From: Streptomyces sp. NBC_01197
GTDB taxonomy: Bacteria > Actinomycetota > Actinomycetes > Streptomycetales > Streptomycetaceae
Reading direction: 5' to 3'
Assembly: GCF_036010505.1 (NCBI RefSeq)
Contig: NZ_CP108569.1
Location: forward strand, 6,005,001 to 6,069,000
Length of the DNA stretch: 64,000 bases
The notes below the pieces were generated by a model. It did not search any database. It was not told where the DNA came from and saw only the letters and a list, made by a program, of their open reading frames with translations. Positions 10,682-21,959 of this stretch are shown here, piece by piece (the stretch's first letter is position 1; every line of letters starts with the position of its first letter). The translations under genes were made by a program, and so were the position numbers.

Positions 10682-12346
10682 ATGTCCGAGATGAACGCAG
10701 AAGGCCGTACCAGGCTCAACCAGATGCCAGAGTGGACCGCTCTGGGCAAGCACCGGGCGCAGCTGGGCGACACGCGTCTGCGGGAGCTGTTCGACAAGGA
10801 TCCGGAGCGCGGGCGCACGTACACCCTCCGGGCGGGCGACCTGTATCTCGACTACTCCAAGCACCTGGTGACCGGCCAGACGCTCGGCCTGCTCCGTGAG
10901 CTGGCCGCTGCCGCCGGGGTGGCCGGGCTGCGTGACGCGATGTTCCGCGGCGAGAAGATCAACACGACTGAGGACCGCGCGGTACTGCACACCGCGCTCC
11001 GCGCCCCGCGCGGAGCGGTCGTCGAGGTGGACGGCGAGAACGTCGTGCCCGCCGTGCACGCCGTGCTCGACAAGATGGCCGCCTTCTCCGGCAAGGTCAG
11101 GTCGGGGGAGTGGACCGGCCACACCGGCAAGCGCATCAGGACCGTCGTCAACATCGGCATCGGCGGCTCGGACCTGGGCCCCGCGATGGCGTACGAGGCG
11201 CTGCGCTCGTTCACCGACCGCAACCTCCAGTTCCGTTTCGTCTCGAACGTCGACGGAGCCGATCTGCACGAGGCCGTAAGGGACTTGGACCCGGCGGAGA
11301 CGCTTTTCATCATCGCCTCCAAGACCTTCACCACCGTCGAGACCATCACCAACGCGACCTCCGCGCGCAACTGGCTGCTGACGAATCTGCGGGCCGGTCA
11401 GGACGCGGTGGCCAAGCACTTCGTGGCGCTGTCGACGAACGCGGAGAAGGTCGCGGACTTCGGTATCGACACGGCCAACATGTTCGAGTTCTGGGACTGG
11501 GTCGGCGGGCGGTACTCCTACGACTCGGCGATCGGGCTCTCGCTGATGATCGCGATCGGCCCGGAGCGCTTCCGGGAGATGCTCGACGGCTTCCACCAGA
11601 TCGACGAGCACTTCCGCACCGCGCCGCCCGAGGAGAACATCCCGCTCCTGCTCGGCCTGCTGGGCGTCTGGTACGGCGCGTTCTTCGACGCCCAGTCGCA
11701 CGCGGTCCTGCCGTACTCGCACTACCTCTCCAAGTTCACCGCGTACCTCCAGCAGCTGGACATGGAGTCCAACGGCAAGTCCGTGGACCGGGACGGCAAC
11801 CCGGTCGACTGGCAGACGGGGCCCGTGGTCTGGGGGACGCCGGGCACCAACGGCCAGCACGCGTACTACCAGTTGCTGCACCAGGGCACCAAGGTCGTTC
11901 CGGCGGACTTCATCGGTTTCGCCAAGCCCGTCGATGACCTGACGGCGGGCCTGGCGGGCCAGCACGACCTCCTGATGGCGAACTTCTTCGCCCAGACCCA
12001 GGCCCTGGCGTTCGGCAAGACGCCCGAGGAGGTACGGGCCGAGGGTGTCGCCGATGAGCTGGTCCCGCACAAGACGTTCCGCGGCAACCACCCGACGTCC
12101 ACGATCCTCGCCGACGCGCTCACCCCGTCCGTCCTGGGCCAGCTGATCGCGCTCTACGAGCACAAGGTCTTCGTCCAGGGCGCCATCTGGAACATCGACT
12201 CCTTCGACCAGTGGGGCGTCGAGCTGGGCAAGGTGCTCGCCAAGAAGGTCGAGTCCGTCATCACCGGCGGCAGGGGCGGCGCGGACCTGGACAGCTCCAC
12301 CGCCACGCTGGTCGACACCTACCGTGCGCTGCGGGCCAAGGAGTAG
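10682..12346 (+). CDS. pgi: Glucose-6-phosphate isomerase
   Basis: 554 residues. [49 protein letters not shown] and GNHPTSTIL are signature PGI blocks; the C-terminal Lys region [13 protein letters not shown] completes the active site. It links glucose-6-phosphate to fructose-6-phosphate. The frame is open upstream to 10514 but that stretch overlaps the preceding hairpin and lacks homology, so ATG 10682 was chosen; MNAEG four codons in is an alternative. No strong ribosome-binding site is seen. It converges with the pentose-phosphate operon. Confidence 0.96.
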   Translation: MSEMNAEGRTRLNQMPEWTALGKHRAQLGDTRLRELFDKDPERGRTYTLRAGDLYLDYSKHLVTGQTLGLLRELAAAAGVAGLRDAMFRGEKINTTEDRAVLHTALRAPRGAVVEVDGENVVPAVHAVLDKMAAFSGKVRSGEWTGHTGKRIRTVVNIGIGGSDLGPAMAYEALRSFTDRNLQFRFVSNVDGADLHEAVRDLDPAETLFIIASKTFTTVETITNATSARNWLLTNLRAGQDAVAKHFVALSTNAEKVADFGIDTANMFEFWDWVGGRYSYDSAIGLSLMIAIGPERFREMLDGFHQIDEHFRTAPPEENIPLLLGLLGVWYGAFFDAQSHAVLPYSHYLSKFTAYLQQLDMESNGKSVDRDGNPVDWQTGPVVWGTPGTNGQHAYYQLLHQGTKVVPADFIGFAKPVDDLTAGLAGQHDLLMANFFAQTQALAFGKTPEEVRAEGVADELVPHKTFRGNHPTSTILADALTPSVLGQLIALYEHKVFVQGAIWNIDSFDQWGVELGKVLAKKVESVITGGRGGADLDSSTATLVDTYRALRAKE

Positions 12347-12373
12347 CGGCACCGGCGCCGGCGGCAGACACAG

Positions 12374-12419
12374 CAGGACCGGCCCGCCTCCCCACGCAGG
12401 GGAGTGCGGGCCGGTCCTG
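12374..12419. terminator. Bidirectional terminator between pgi and pgl
   Basis: A 20-bp stem (12374-12393 with 12399-12419) with a single bulged base encloses the loop ACGCA. It sits 27 bases after the pgi stop and 12 after the pgl stop, so it can end both converging transcripts. Confidence 0.85.
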
Positions 12420-12431
12420 TTCCGTACGGTG

Positions 12432-13214
12432 TCAGGCGGTGGCCGGCGCGTAGAGCTGCGGCGGCAGCTGCGAAGCGGCCGCCGTGTCGAGCAGCCACAG
12501 CGTCCTGCCGCGGCCCCGGGCGCCCGCTGCCGGGGCCTGGACCTCGCCGGCTCCGGAGAGCGCGAGAGCCGCGGCCCCGGCCTTGTCCTCGCCCGCCGCG
12601 AGCAGCCACACCTCGCGCGCGGCCCGGATCGCGGGCAGTGTCAGCGACAGCCGCACGGGTGGCGGCTTGGGCGCGCCGTGCACCCCGACGACGGTGCGTA
12701 CGGACTCCCGTACGGCCGGCAGCTCGGGGAAGAGCGAGGCCACATGCGCGTCCGGGCCCACCCCCAGCAACAGCACATCGAACGACGGCACATCGGCGTG
12801 GCCCGCGGGGCCCGCGGCGGAGGCCAGCTCCGCCGCGTACGCCGCGGCGGCCGCCTCCACGTCGCTGCCGTACGGGCCGTCCGAAGCGGCCATGGCGTGC
12901 ACCCGCTCGGGCGCCACGCCGACCGAGTCGAGCAGCGCGGCCCGCGCCTGCGTGACGTTCCGCTCGGGATCGCCCTCCGGGAGGAAGCGCTCGTCGCCCC
13001 ACCACAGGTCGATCCGCGACCAGTCCACGGCGTCCCGCGCAGGCGCCTCGGCGAGCGCCGCGAGCAGCCCGTTGCCGTTGCGCCCGCCGGTGAGCACCAC
13101 CGAAGCGGAGCCGCGGGCGGCCTGGGCATCCACGATCTTCGTGATCAGCCGGGCCGCCGCGGCCTGGGCCATCAGCTCCTTGTCGCGGTGGACGACGAGC
13201 TGCGGCGCACTCAC
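12432..13214 (-). CDS. pgl: 6-phosphogluconolactonase
   Basis: 260 residues. The DevB/Pgl family is recognised by SVVLTGGRNGNGLL, WGDERFLPEGDPERN and LLGVGPDAHVASLFP. It hydrolyses 6-phosphogluconolactone in the oxidative pentose phosphate pathway. The frame is open far upstream inside opcA, but GTG 13214 overlaps the opcA stop (GTGA) and gives the standard N-terminus [11 protein letters not shown]. Last gene of the tkt-tal-zwf-opcA-pgl operon. Confidence 0.94.
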   Translation of the reverse strand: MSAPQLVVHRDKELMAQAAAARLITKIVDAQAARGSASVVLTGGRNGNGLLAALAEAPARDAVDWSRIDLWWGDERFLPEGDPERNVTQARAALLDSVGVAPERVHAMAASDGPYGSDVEAAAAAYAAELASAAGPAGHADVPSFDVLLLGVGPDAHVASLFPELPAVRESVRTVVGVHGAPKPPPVRLSLTLPAIRAAREVWLLAAGEDKAGAAALALSGAGEVQAPAAGARGRGRTLWLLDTAAASQLPPQLYAPATA

Positions 13215-14260
13215 TTCGACGCCGCCTTCTTTGCGGGTGCCTTCTTCGCGGCGGCGGCCTTCTCGGGTTTGTCCGAGCCCTCCGCCGCGTCCCCGGATCC
13301 GGTGGCCGACCCGTCGCCTTCCTGCTTCGGCGCGCGGGTGACCAGCCGCTCCACGCCGTACTTCAACGAGGCCGCGTAGGTGTCGTCCGGGTCCAGCCTG
13401 CGCAGCTCCTCGGCGAGCAGCTCTGAGGTCTCCCGGCGCTTCAGCGCCACCGCGCGGTCCGGCTGGCCCTCCATGCAGAGCGTGGCCAGCGAACCGTCGG
13501 GGCGGTCCAGCACGATGTCGCCGTGGTCCGTCTGCATCCGTACGGCCGTGAGACCGGGCCCGGACGAGACGGAACGGGTCACCGGTACGTCGAGCCGGTC
13601 GGCGAGCCACATCGCGAGCAGCTCACAACTCGGATTGAACTCCTCGCCCTCCACCTCGGCGCCCTTCACCCGGCTCGGCACCTGGTCCAGCGCCGCGGCG
13701 AGCATCGAACGCCAGGGGGTGATGCGTGACCACGACAGATCGGTGTCGCCCGGGGTGTAGGCGGCGGCCCGGCCCGAGAGCTCCGCGATGGGCTGCTCGG
13801 CCGCGTACGAGTCGGTGACCCGGCGCTGGCCCAGCGCACCGAGCGGGTCCTTCGCGGGGTCGAGCGGCGCGTTCACCGGCCACCAGACCACCACGGGGGC
13901 GTCCGGCAGCAGCAGCGGCAGCACCACCGACTGTGCGTGGTGCAGCACCTCGCCGTACATCCGCAGGACGACGGTCTCGCCGCTGCCCGCGTCCGTACCG
14001 ACCCGGATCTCCGCGTCGAGCCGCGCCGCGGCCCGGTCGCGCGGGGAGCGGGAGACCCGCTTGACGACCACGAGGGTGCGCGAGGGGTGCTCGCGCGAGG
14101 CCTCGTTGGCGGCCTTGAGCGCGTCGTAGGCGTTCTCCTCGTCGGTCACGATGACGAGGGTCAGCACCATGCCGACCGCGGGGGTGCCGACGGCGCGGCG
14201 TCCCTCCACCAGTGCCTTGTTGACCTTGCTGGCTGTGGTTTCCGTCAGATCGATTTTCAT
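13211..14260 (-). CDS. opcA: Glucose-6-phosphate dehydrogenase assembly protein OpcA
   Basis: 349 residues. The order zwf-opcA-pgl and the actinobacterial OpcA sequence ([33 protein letters not shown]) identify it. OpcA is needed for full activity of G6PDH in cyanobacteria and actinobacteria. The last 45 residues are Ala/Lys-rich with low complexity ([15 protein letters not shown]), likely a disordered tail. ATG 14260 overlaps the zwf stop (ATGA); its own stop overlaps the pgl start. Confidence 0.94.
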   Translation of the reverse strand: MKIDLTETTASKVNKALVEGRRAVGTPAVGMVLTLVIVTDEENAYDALKAANEASREHPSRTLVVVKRVSRSPRDRAAARLDAEIRVGTDAGSGETVVLRMYGEVLHHAQSVVLPLLLPDAPVVVWWPVNAPLDPAKDPLGALGQRRVTDSYAAEQPIAELSGRAAAYTPGDTDLSWSRITPWRSMLAAALDQVPSRVKGAEVEGEEFNPSCELLAMWLADRLDVPVTRSVSSGPGLTAVRMQTDHGDIVLDRPDGSLATLCMEGQPDRAVALKRRETSELLAEELRRLDPDDTYAASLKYGVERLVTRAPKQEGDGSATGSGDAAEGSDKPEKAAAAKKAPAKKAASK

Positions 14261-15780
14261 GGCCGACGCCAGCTCCGTCCTTCTCGTGCGAGCATTTCCT
14301 CCGCCTCGGCCGGTCCCCAGGTGCCCGCCTCGTACTGCGCGGGCTTTCCGTGGGTGTCCCAGTACTGCTCGATCGGGTCGAGGATCCGCCAGGACTGCTC
14401 GACCTCCTCCAGGCGCGGGAAGAGGTTCGAGTCGCCGAGCAGCACATCGAGGATGAGCCGCTCGTACGCCTCCGGGCTGGACTCGGTGAAGGACTCGCCG
14501 TACGCGAAGTCCATCGACACGTCCCGGATCTCCATCGAGGTGCCGGGCACCTTGGAGCCGAACCGCATGGTGATGCCCTCGTCGGGCTGTACGCGGATGA
14601 CGATCGCGTTCTGGCCCAGTTCCTCGGTCGCCGTGTGGTCGAACGGGGAGTGCGGGGCGCGCTGGAAGACCACGGCGATCTCGGTGACGCGGCGGCCCAG
14701 GCGCTTGCCGGTGCGGAGGTAGAAGGGGACACCCGCCCAGCGGCGGTTGTCGATCTCCAGCCGCACCGCGGCGTAGGTGTCGGTCGTCGACTTGGGGTCG
14801 ATGCCGTCTTCCTGGAGGTAGCCGACCGCCTGCTCGCCGCCCTGCCAGCCCGCGGCGTACTGGCCGCGCACGGTCTCCTTGCCGAGGTCCTTGGGCAGCC
14901 TGACGGCGCCCAGGACCTTGGTCTTCTCGGCCACCAGCGCATGGGCGTCGAAGGAGGCGGGCTCCTCCATCGCGGTCAGCGCGAGCAGCTGGAGCAGGTG
15001 GTTCTGGATGACGTCACGGGCGGCGCCGATGCCGTCGTAGTACCCGGCCCGGCCGCCGATTCCGATGTCCTCGGCCATGGTGATCTGGACGTGGTCGACG
15101 TACGACCGGTTCCAGAGCGGCTCGAAGAGGGTGTTGGCGAAGCGGAGCGCCAGGATGTTCTGGACGGTCTCCTTGCCGAGGTAGTGGTCGATCCGGAAGA
15201 CCTCGTGCGGCGGGAAGACCTCGTGCACGACCTTGTTGAGCTCCTGTGCGCTCTTCAGGTCGTGGCCGAACGGCTTCTCGATGACGGCACGGCGCCAGGA
15301 GCCGTTCTTCTGGTCGGCGAGCCCGTGCTTCTTGAGCTGCTGGACGACCTTGGGGAAGAACTTGGGCGGGACCGACAGGTAGAAGGCGAAGTTGCCTCCG
15401 GTGCCCTGCTGCTTGTCCAGCTCCTCGATCGTCGCTTTGAGGGTGGCGAACGCCGCGTCGTCGTCGAAGTCACCCTGGACGAAGCGCATCCCCTGGATGA
15501 GCTGCTGCCAGACCTCCTCACGGAACGGCGTCCTGGCGTGTTCCTTGACCGAGTCGTGGACCACCTGGGCGAAGTCCTCGTCCTCCCAGTCGCGGCGCGC
15601 GAACCCGATGAGCGAGAAGCCCGGCGGGAGCAGGCCGCGATTGGCCAGGTCGTAGACAGCGGGCATCAGCTTTTTACGGGACAAATCACCCGTGACGCCA
15701 AAAATGACCAGGCCCGACGGCCCCGCGATACGCGGGAGCCGTCGGTCCGCAGCGTCACGCAGCGGATTGCTGCTTGACAA
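14257..15780 (-). CDS. zwf: Glucose-6-phosphate 1-dehydrogenase
   Basis: 507 residues from a TTG start. The Rossmann start [17 protein letters not shown], the catalytic [13 protein letters not shown] and the NADP-linked domain are intact. It oxidises glucose-6-phosphate to the lactone with NADP. The open frame continues upstream into the tal gene, but TTG 15780 lies four bases past the tal stop and restores the family length; no ATG or GTG occurs nearby. The TTG start and coupling to tal may set its level. Confidence 0.95.
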   Translation of the reverse strand: MSSSNPLRDAADRRLPRIAGPSGLVIFGVTGDLSRKKLMPAVYDLANRGLLPPGFSLIGFARRDWEDEDFAQVVHDSVKEHARTPFREEVWQQLIQGMRFVQGDFDDDAAFATLKATIEELDKQQGTGGNFAFYLSVPPKFFPKVVQQLKKHGLADQKNGSWRRAVIEKPFGHDLKSAQELNKVVHEVFPPHEVFRIDHYLGKETVQNILALRFANTLFEPLWNRSYVDHVQITMAEDIGIGGRAGYYDGIGAARDVIQNHLLQLLALTAMEEPASFDAHALVAEKTKVLGAVRLPKDLGKETVRGQYAAGWQGGEQAVGYLQEDGIDPKSTTDTYAAVRLEIDNRRWAGVPFYLRTGKRLGRRVTEIAVVFQRAPHSPFDHTATEELGQNAIVIRVQPDEGITMRFGSKVPGTSMEIRDVSMDFAYGESFTESSPEAYERLILDVLLGDSNLFPRLEEVEQSWRILDPIEQYWDTHGKPAQYEAGTWGPAEAEEMLAREGRSWRRP

Positions 15781-15784
15781 GGTT

Positions 15785-16903
15785 TCAGCCCTTCGAAGGG
15801 GCGAGGCGCTGGAGCTCTGCCTCAGTGGACTTGAGCAGGTCGTTCCAGGAGGTCGCGAACTTCTCCACGCCCTCGTCCTCCAGGACCTGTACGACGTCGT
15901 CGTACGAGATCCCGAGCTTCTCCACGGCGTCGAGCTCGGCACGGGCCTGCTCGTAGGTGCCGGAAACCGCGTTGCCCTTGATCTCGCCATGGTCGGCGGT
16001 GGCGTCGAGCGTCGCCTCCGGCATGGTGTTCACCGTGTTGGGCGCGACGAGGTCCACGACGTACATCGTGTCGCGGTACGCCGGGTCCTTGACGCCGGTC
16101 GACGCCCACAGCGGACGCTGCTTGTTGGCGTGCGCCTTGTCGAGGGCGGCCCACCGGTCGGAGGCGAAGACCTCCTCGTACGCCTGGTAGGCGAGGCGCG
16201 CGTTGGCCACGGCGGCCTTGCCCTTCTGGGCCTTGGCCTCGTCGGTGCCCAGGGCGTCCAGCCGCTTGTCGATCTCGGTGTCCACGCGGGATACGAAGAA
16301 GGAGGCGACCGAGTGGATCTTGGAGAGGTCCAGGCCGGCGGCCTTGGCCTTCTCCAGGCCCGCCAGGTAGGCGTCCATGACCGCGAGGTAGCGCTCCAGC
16401 GAGAAGATCAGCGTGACGTTGACGCTGATGCCCCGGCCGATGGTCTCGGTGATGGCCGGCAGGCCGGCCTTGCTCGCGGGGATCTTGATGAGCGTGTTCG
16501 GGCGGTCCACCAGCCAGGCGAGCTGCTTGGCCTCGGCGACGGTGGCCGTCGTGTCGTGGGCGAGACGCGGGTCGACCTCGATGGAGACCCGGCCGTCCTG
16601 GCCGTCCGTCGCGTCGAAGACCGGGCGCAGGATGTCGGCGGCGTCACGGACGTCCGCCGTCGTGATCATGCGGACAGCCTCCTCGACGGTGACCTTCCGG
16701 GCCGCGAGGTCGGTGAGCTGCTGGTCGTAGCCGTCGCCCTGCGAGATCGCCTTCTGGAAGATCGACGGGTTGGTGGTCACACCCACCACGTGCTGCTGGT
16801 CGATCAGCTCGGCGAGGTTGCCGGATGTGATGCGCTTGCGCGAAAGGTCGTCGAGCCAGATCGCGACGCCTTCGTCGGAGAGGCGCTTGAGTGCGTCTGT
16901 CAT
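15785..16903 (-). CDS. tal: Transaldolase
   Basis: 372 residues, the actinobacterial long form. [15 protein letters not shown] and the Schiff-base Lys region [15 protein letters not shown] are typical. It moves a dihydroxyacetone unit from sedoheptulose-7-phosphate to glyceraldehyde-3-phosphate in the non-oxidative pentose phosphate pathway. ATG 16903 is preceded by GGAG at nine bases. 35 bases separate it from tkt. Confidence 0.96.
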   Translation of the reverse strand: MTDALKRLSDEGVAIWLDDLSRKRITSGNLAELIDQQHVVGVTTNPSIFQKAISQGDGYDQQLTDLAARKVTVEEAVRMITTADVRDAADILRPVFDATDGQDGRVSIEVDPRLAHDTTATVAEAKQLAWLVDRPNTLIKIPASKAGLPAITETIGRGISVNVTLIFSLERYLAVMDAYLAGLEKAKAAGLDLSKIHSVASFFVSRVDTEIDKRLDALGTDEAKAQKGKAAVANARLAYQAYEEVFASDRWAALDKAHANKQRPLWASTGVKDPAYRDTMYVVDLVAPNTVNTMPEATLDATADHGEIKGNAVSGTYEQARAELDAVEKLGISYDDVVQVLEDEGVEKFATSWNDLLKSTEAELQRLAPSKG

Positions 16904-16938
16904 GGGAATTGCATCTCCTACTCGTTCGTATATAAGCG

Positions 16939-19026
16939 TCAGCGCGCGGCGGCTTCGAGCGATTCCCTGGCGGCGTCGGCGACGGCCTCGGGGGTGAAGC
17001 CGAACTCGCGGAAGAGGACCTTGCCGTCGGCGGACGCGCCGTAGTGCTCCAGCGAGACGATCCGGCCCGCGTCACCGACGAAACGGTGCCAGGTCAGACC
17101 GATACCCGCCTCGACGGCCACCCGCGCCTTGACGGCCGGCGGCAGCACCGAGTCGCGGTACGCCTGGTCCTGCTCCTCGAACCACTCGACGCACGGCATC
17201 GAGACCACCCGGGTCGGAACTCCCGCGGCCTGGAGCTGCTCACGCGCCTCGACGGCCAGCTGGACCTCGGAGCCGGTGCCGATCAGGACGACCTCGGGCG
17301 CACCGCCCTCGGCGTCGAACAGTACGTAGCCGCCCTTGGCCACGTCGTCGTTCGCCTCGTACACCGGCACGCCCTGGCGGGTCAGCGCGAAGCCGTGCGG
17401 GGCTCCCTTGCCGAACACCTTGGTGTAGCGCTGCAGGACCTCGCGCCAGGCGATGACCGTCTCGTTGGCGTCGGCCGGGCGGATCACGTTCAGGCCCGGG
17501 ATGGCGCGCAGGGCGGCCAGGTGCTCCACCGGCTGGTGGGTCGGGCCGTCCTCGCCGACACCGACCGAGTCGTGCGTCCACACATAGGTGACCGGCAGGT
17601 GCATCAGCGCGGAGAGCCGTACGGCGTTGCGCATGTAGTCGGAGAACACCAGGAAGGTGCCGCCGTAGATGCGGGTGTTGCCGTGCAGCGCGATGCCGTT
17701 CATCTCCGCAGCCATGGCGTGCTCGCGGATCCCGAAGTGGACCGTGCGGCCGTACGGGTCGGCGCCCGGCAGCGGGTTGCCATCGGGTAGGAACGACGAC
17801 GTCTTGTCGATCGTCGTGTTGTTCGACCCGGCGAGGTCGGCCGAGCCGCCCCACAGCTCAGGGATGACGGCGCCCAGCGCTTCGAGCACCTTGCCGGAAG
17901 CGGCGCGGGTGGCGAGCGAGGCGCCGGTCTCGAAGACGGGAAGTTCCTTCGTCCAGCCCTCGGGCAGCTCGCCCGCCCTGACCCGGTCGAACCGCGCGGC
18001 GTGCTCCGGGTTGGCGGTTCGCCAGGCGGCGAAGCCCTTCTCCCAGACGGCCTTGGCCTCGCGGCCGCGGTCCAGCAGGGCGCGGGTGTGCGACAGGACC
18101 TCGTCCGACACCTCGAAGGACTTCTCCGGGTCGAAGCCGAGGACCTTCTTGGTCGCGGCGACCTCTTCGTCGCCGAGGGCCGAGCCGTGCGCGGCGCCGG
18201 TGTTCTGGGCGTGCGGGGCCGGCCAGGCGATGATCGAGCGCATCGCGATGAACGACGGGCGCCCGGTCTCGGCCTTGGCGGCCTGGAGCGCCGCGTACAG
18301 GGCGGCCGGGTCGAGGTCGCCGTTCGCCTTCGGCGCCACACGCTGGACGTGCCAGCCGTACGCCTCGTAGCGCGCGCAGGTGTCCTCGGACACCGCGGTC
18401 TCGGTGTCGCCCTCGATCGAGATGTGGTTGTCGTCCCACAGCAGCACGAGGTTGCCGAGCTTCTGGTGGCCCGCGAGCGACGACGCCTCGGAGGAGATGC
18501 CCTCCTGGAGGCAGCCGTCGCCGGCGATCGCGTAGATGAAGTGGTCGAACGGGGAGGTGCCGGGGGGCGCCTCCGGGTCGAAGAGGCCGCGCTCGTACCG
18601 GGCGGCCATGGCCATGCCCACCGCGTTGGCGACACCCTGGCCCAGCGGGCCCGTGGTGGTCTCCACGCCGGTGGTGTGCCCGTACTCCGGGTGCCCCGGG
18701 GTCTTCGAGCCCCAGGTGCGGAACGCCTCCAGGTCTGCCAGCTCCAGGCCGAATCCGGCCAGGTAGAGCTGGGTGTAGAGGGTCAGCGAGGAGTGGCCGG
18801 CCGAGAGGACGAACCGGTCACGACCGGTCCAGTCGGGGTCCGCCGGGTCATGCCGCATCACCTTCTGGAAGAGGGTGTACGCGGCCGGGGCCAGGCTCAT
18901 GGCCGTACCGGGATGGCCGTTGCCGACCTTCTGTACGGCGTCCGCGGCCAGCACGCGGGCGGTGTCGACGGCCCGCTGGTCCAATTCGGTCCACGCGAGT
19001 TCAGTGGTGGTCGGCTTGGTACTCAC
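16939..19026 (-). CDS. tkt: Transketolase
   Basis: 695 residues. The thiamine diphosphate motif [14 protein letters not shown] through [12 protein letters not shown], the N-terminal [15 protein letters not shown] and the pyrimidine-domain [19 protein letters not shown] are all present. It transfers two-carbon units between sugar phosphates. The start is GTG 19026 with GGAGAGGAG upstream. First gene of the pentose-phosphate operon; it diverges from ctaB across about 340 bases. Confidence 0.97.
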   Translation of the reverse strand: MSTKPTTTELAWTELDQRAVDTARVLAADAVQKVGNGHPGTAMSLAPAAYTLFQKVMRHDPADPDWTGRDRFVLSAGHSSLTLYTQLYLAGFGLELADLEAFRTWGSKTPGHPEYGHTTGVETTTGPLGQGVANAVGMAMAARYERGLFDPEAPPGTSPFDHFIYAIAGDGCLQEGISSEASSLAGHQKLGNLVLLWDDNHISIEGDTETAVSEDTCARYEAYGWHVQRVAPKANGDLDPAALYAALQAAKAETGRPSFIAMRSIIAWPAPHAQNTGAAHGSALGDEEVAATKKVLGFDPEKSFEVSDEVLSHTRALLDRGREAKAVWEKGFAAWRTANPEHAARFDRVRAGELPEGWTKELPVFETGASLATRAASGKVLEALGAVIPELWGGSADLAGSNNTTIDKTSSFLPDGNPLPGADPYGRTVHFGIREHAMAAEMNGIALHGNTRIYGGTFLVFSDYMRNAVRLSALMHLPVTYVWTHDSVGVGEDGPTHQPVEHLAALRAIPGLNVIRPADANETVIAWREVLQRYTKVFGKGAPHGFALTRQGVPVYEANDDVAKGGYVLFDAEGGAPEVVLIGTGSEVQLAVEAREQLQAAGVPTRVVSMPCVEWFEEQDQAYRDSVLPPAVKARVAVEAGIGLTWHRFVGDAGRIVSLEHYGASADGKVLFREFGFTPEAVADAARESLEAAAR

Positions 19027-19363
19027 CCTGGGTCAGGGCTCCTCTCCACATATGTAATCCCGGTTACGTTCGGTGCACCGGGCGTTGTCGAGCCTACCCC
19101 CGCGACAACGCCCCTCTTTTCGAGTTCCCGCCGGTGGCAGACAGACACTTCCCAGGGTGCGTGCGCGGCTCCCGATTCGCGCGTCGAAGAGCGCCTCTCC
19201 GCTCGGAAGAGCCCGCCATTCAGCCCGGAACGACGGGCCCAACACGACCGCACCCCCGGGGATGGCGACGTATGGGCAACGTCTAGAGTGGCGTGGTACG
19301 CGCAAGTCCTTACCGCCCCTTCACGGTCGGAACTTGCTGGGAAATTCTCTGTCAGGGGTGTAC
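19027..19363. other. tkt-ctaB divergent intergenic region
   Basis: 337 bases between two divergent genes, so it should hold both promoters. Near tkt there is the palindrome GTAATCCCGGTTAC (19054-19067). On the plus strand TAGAGT at 19284-19289 could be a -10 element, but no matching -35 is clear. I see no coding sequence. Confidence 0.6.
19054..19067. promoter_or_regulatory. GTAA-N6-TTAC palindrome upstream of tkt
   Basis: GTAATCCCGGTTAC is about 30 bases upstream of the tkt GTG. A second GTAA-N6-TTAC occurs ahead of the carboxypeptidase gene at 56549-56562. A shared regulator is possible but unproven. Confidence 0.35.
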
Positions 19364-20311
19364 GTGACGGCCGTCGAGTCCCGACCCGCAGGGGTCGTCA
19401 TGACTCCCAGCCCGGGGGCCCATCGGCCATTCGGGGCCCGTGTCAAGGCTTTTGTGGCGCTGACCAAGCCGCGGATCATCGAACTGCTGCTGATCACCAC
19501 CGTTCCGGTGATGTTCCTCGCCAAGCAGGGCGTGCCCAATCTGTGGCTGGTCCTGGCGACCTGCCTCGGCGGTTATCTCTCCGCCGGCGGCGCCAACGCG
19601 TTCAACATGTACATCGACCGCGACATCGACGCGCTGATGGACCGCACGTCGCAGCGTCCGCTGGTCACCGGCATGGTCTCGCCGCGAGAGTGTCTGGTCT
19701 TCGCGTTCGCGCTGGCCACGTTCTCCACGCTCTGGTTCGGGTTGCTCGTCAACTGGCTCTCGGCGGCGCTCTCGCTGGGCGCGCTCCTCTTCTATGTCGT
19801 CGTCTACACGATGATCCTCAAGCGCCGTACCTCGCAGAACATCGTCTGGGGCGGCATCGCGGGCTGTATGCCGGTGCTCATCGGCTGGTCCTCGGTCACG
19901 GACTCCATGTCGTGGGCCCCGGTCATCCTCTTCCTGGTGATGTTCTTCTGGACGCCGCCCCACTACTGGCCGCTGTCGATGCGGGTCAAGGACGACTACG
20001 CCCGCGTCGGAGTCCCGATGCTGCCGGTGATCGCCACCAACCAGGTAGTGGCCAAGCAGATCGTCATCTACAGCTGGGCGATGGTCGTCGTCTCACTGCT
20101 GCTGACCCCGCTCGGCTACACGGGCTGGTTCTACACGGTGGTGGCCGTGCTGGCCGGCGCCTTCTGGCTGCGCGAGGCGCACGCGCTGCGAGGCCGGGCC
20201 AAGAACGGGGTGACGGGCGCCAAGCTCAAGGAGATGCGGCTCTTCCACTGGTCCATCACCTATGTGTCGCTGCTCTTCGTGGCGGTCGCGGTGGACCCCT
20301 TCCTGCGGTAG
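19364..20311 (+). CDS. ctaB: Protoheme IX farnesyltransferase (heme O synthase)
   Basis: 315 residues, polytopic UbiA-family membrane enzyme. The prenyl-diphosphate motif [15 protein letters not shown] and the second motif region [17 protein letters not shown] mark CtaB/Cox10. It farnesylates heme B to heme O for cytochrome c oxidase; ctaA nearby finishes heme A. I placed the start at GTG 19364 (TAVESRP), just after GGGG; the frame is open further upstream without homology. Confidence 0.95.
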   Translation: MTAVESRPAGVVMTPSPGAHRPFGARVKAFVALTKPRIIELLLITTVPVMFLAKQGVPNLWLVLATCLGGYLSAGGANAFNMYIDRDIDALMDRTSQRPLVTGMVSPRECLVFAFALATFSTLWFGLLVNWLSAALSLGALLFYVVVYTMILKRRTSQNIVWGGIAGCMPVLIGWSSVTDSMSWAPVILFLVMFFWTPPHYWPLSMRVKDDYARVGVPMLPVIATNQVVAKQIVIYSWAMVVVSLLLTPLGYTGWFYTVVAVLAGAFWLREAHALRGRAKNGVTGAKLKEMRLFHWSITYVSLLFVAVAVDPFLR

Positions 20312-20422
20312 CGGCTCTCCTCTCGATCTCTGCCGGTACTTTCCGCACTGGGCAGGTGCAGTGGTTCACGCCACTGGGCCTGCCCATCGCGCGTTCCACT
20401 ACCCGCTAGTAGCATAACGGCC

Positions 20423-20773
20423 ATGGCAGACACGCAGGTTGACGAGAAGCGGGACGCCCGAGCCGACCGGAAGACGGCCAGGCTCGCCCGGCAGATCCAG
20501 GCGTTCGGCCGGGAGCACGGCGGCGTCGAGGCGCAGCTCGCGTACCTCGGCGAGCTCGGTGCCCGCATCGTGCTCGTGGGCGAGGACGGCGGCTGGGGAG
20601 ACCTGGTGGCACCGTCGTACGCGATGGCGCAGAGCGCGGCCGAGCAGGCGGGGGTCACCGTCCACGAGTCCTTCGACGGCGATCTCGCCGCCAGGGTCCG
20701 CACCGGCCCGTACGAGTGGAAGCGGATGGCCGGTATCCAGCTCGGCGGCTCCCGGGCCGGTGCCGACGGCTGA
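20423..20773 (+). CDS. Conserved hypothetical protein, 116 aa
   Basis: Small soluble protein with a charged N-terminus (DEKRDARADRKTARLARQ) that could form a helix, followed by a compact alpha/beta segment ARIVLVGEDGGWGDLVAPS and a Gly-rich tail. I do not recognise a characterised family. There is no Shine-Dalgarno sequence, and TAGCAT ends exactly seven bases before the ATG, so the message is probably leaderless. It sits between ctaB and an amidohydrolase gene in the heme-gene neighbourhood. Confidence 0.72.
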   Translation: MADTQVDEKRDARADRKTARLARQIQAFGREHGGVEAQLAYLGELGARIVLVGEDGGWGDLVAPSYAMAQSAAEQAGVTVHESFDGDLAARVRTGPYEWKRMAGIQLGGSRAGADG

Positions 20774-20839
20774 GGGCAACACCTGGGGGCGGGTTTCCGC
20801 GTTAGGGCTGGAGGAGAACAGCCCGAAGCGGAGGCCCGG

Positions 20840-21934
20840 ATGATCGAGACACCCAGCCTGGTGGACCAGTACTGCCATGGCGTGCTCCGCACCGAGCTCG
20901 GTCTCGGGACCTTCGAGGCGCACCTCGGCAGCACCCCCGGGCCGCCGGCCCCCGGCACCACCTTCTTCGACACCCAGACCGGCTTCGCCGTACGCCGCTG
21001 GTGCCCGCCGCTGCTCGGTCTGGAACCGCACTGCGCCCCCGCGCGCTACCTCGCCCGCCGCAGGGAGCTGGGCGTGCCGGAGGTGGGCAGACGGCTGCTG
21101 CGCTCCAGCGGGATCACCACCTACCTGGTGGACACCGGGCTGCCGGGCGACCTCACCGGCCCCGCGGAGATGGCGTCGGCCGGCGACGCCGACGCCCACG
21201 AGATCGTCCGCCTCGAACTCCTCGCCGAGCAGGTCGCCGACACCTCGGGCACCGTCGACTCCTTCCTCGCGAACCTGGCCGAGGCGGTGCACGGAGCGGC
21301 CGGCTCCGCTGTGGCCTTCAGCTCGGTCGCCCCGGTACGGCACGGACTCGGCCTGGCGCCCGATCCGCCGGGCGCCGGCGAGGTGCGCGGCGCCGCCGGG
21401 CGCTGGCTCGCGGACCGCCAGGTCGGCGGCAGCCTCACCGATCCGGTGCTGCTGCGCCATCTGCTGTGGAACGCCGTCGCGTCCGGCCGCCCGCTCCAGC
21501 TGCACACCGGGGCGGGCGACCCGCTGCCGCTGACGGACTTCATCGCCGCCGCGACCGGACTCGGCACCGATCTGGTGCTGCTGCCCGGCCATCCGTACCA
21601 CCGGCACGCCGCGCGGCTGGCGAGCGTCCACCCGCATGTGTACGCCGACCTGGGCCCTGCCCTGGCGCACACGGGGGCGCGGGCCGCCGTCCTGCTCGCG
21701 GAGATCCTGGAGCTGGCGCCGTTCGGGAAGCTGCTGTTCTCCAGCGGCGCCCGGGGGATTCCCGAGCTGCATGTGGTGCGTGCACGGATGTTCCGGGAGG
21801 CGCTGGACCGGACACTGGGCGGCTGGGTCGACGACGGCGCCTGGTCGCACACGGACGCGACGCGGGTCGCCGCAATGATCGCGGCAGGCAACGCCCGCCG
21901 CGTCTACGGCCTCGAAGGGGCGGGCAGCCAGTGA
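20840..21934 (+). CDS. Amidohydrolase-family protein
   Basis: 364 residues. The start SLVDQYCHGVL, the central LQLHTGAGDPLPLTDF and the C-terminal LLFSSGARGIPELHVV follow the amidohydrolase-2 plan (metal-binding His residues, barrel ends), close to the N-terminal domain of FluG-like proteins. Expected to hydrolyse or decarboxylate a small molecule in the cytosol; substrate unknown. GGAGG lies five bases before the ATG. Confidence 0.82.
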   Translation: MIETPSLVDQYCHGVLRTELGLGTFEAHLGSTPGPPAPGTTFFDTQTGFAVRRWCPPLLGLEPHCAPARYLARRRELGVPEVGRRLLRSSGITTYLVDTGLPGDLTGPAEMASAGDADAHEIVRLELLAEQVADTSGTVDSFLANLAEAVHGAAGSAVAFSSVAPVRHGLGLAPDPPGAGEVRGAAGRWLADRQVGGSLTDPVLLRHLLWNAVASGRPLQLHTGAGDPLPLTDFIAAATGLGTDLVLLPGHPYHRHAARLASVHPHVYADLGPALAHTGARAAVLLAEILELAPFGKLLFSSGARGIPELHVVRARMFREALDRTLGGWVDDGAWSHTDATRVAAMIAAGNARRVYGLEGAGSQ

Positions 21935-21959
21935 AGCGGCGCCCTTGCCTGCCGCGGCA

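Noticed and set aside
18001..20409. 802-codon plus-strand frame across tkt and ctaB
   Set aside because: Out of frame with ctaB and antisense to tkt; both have full family motifs.
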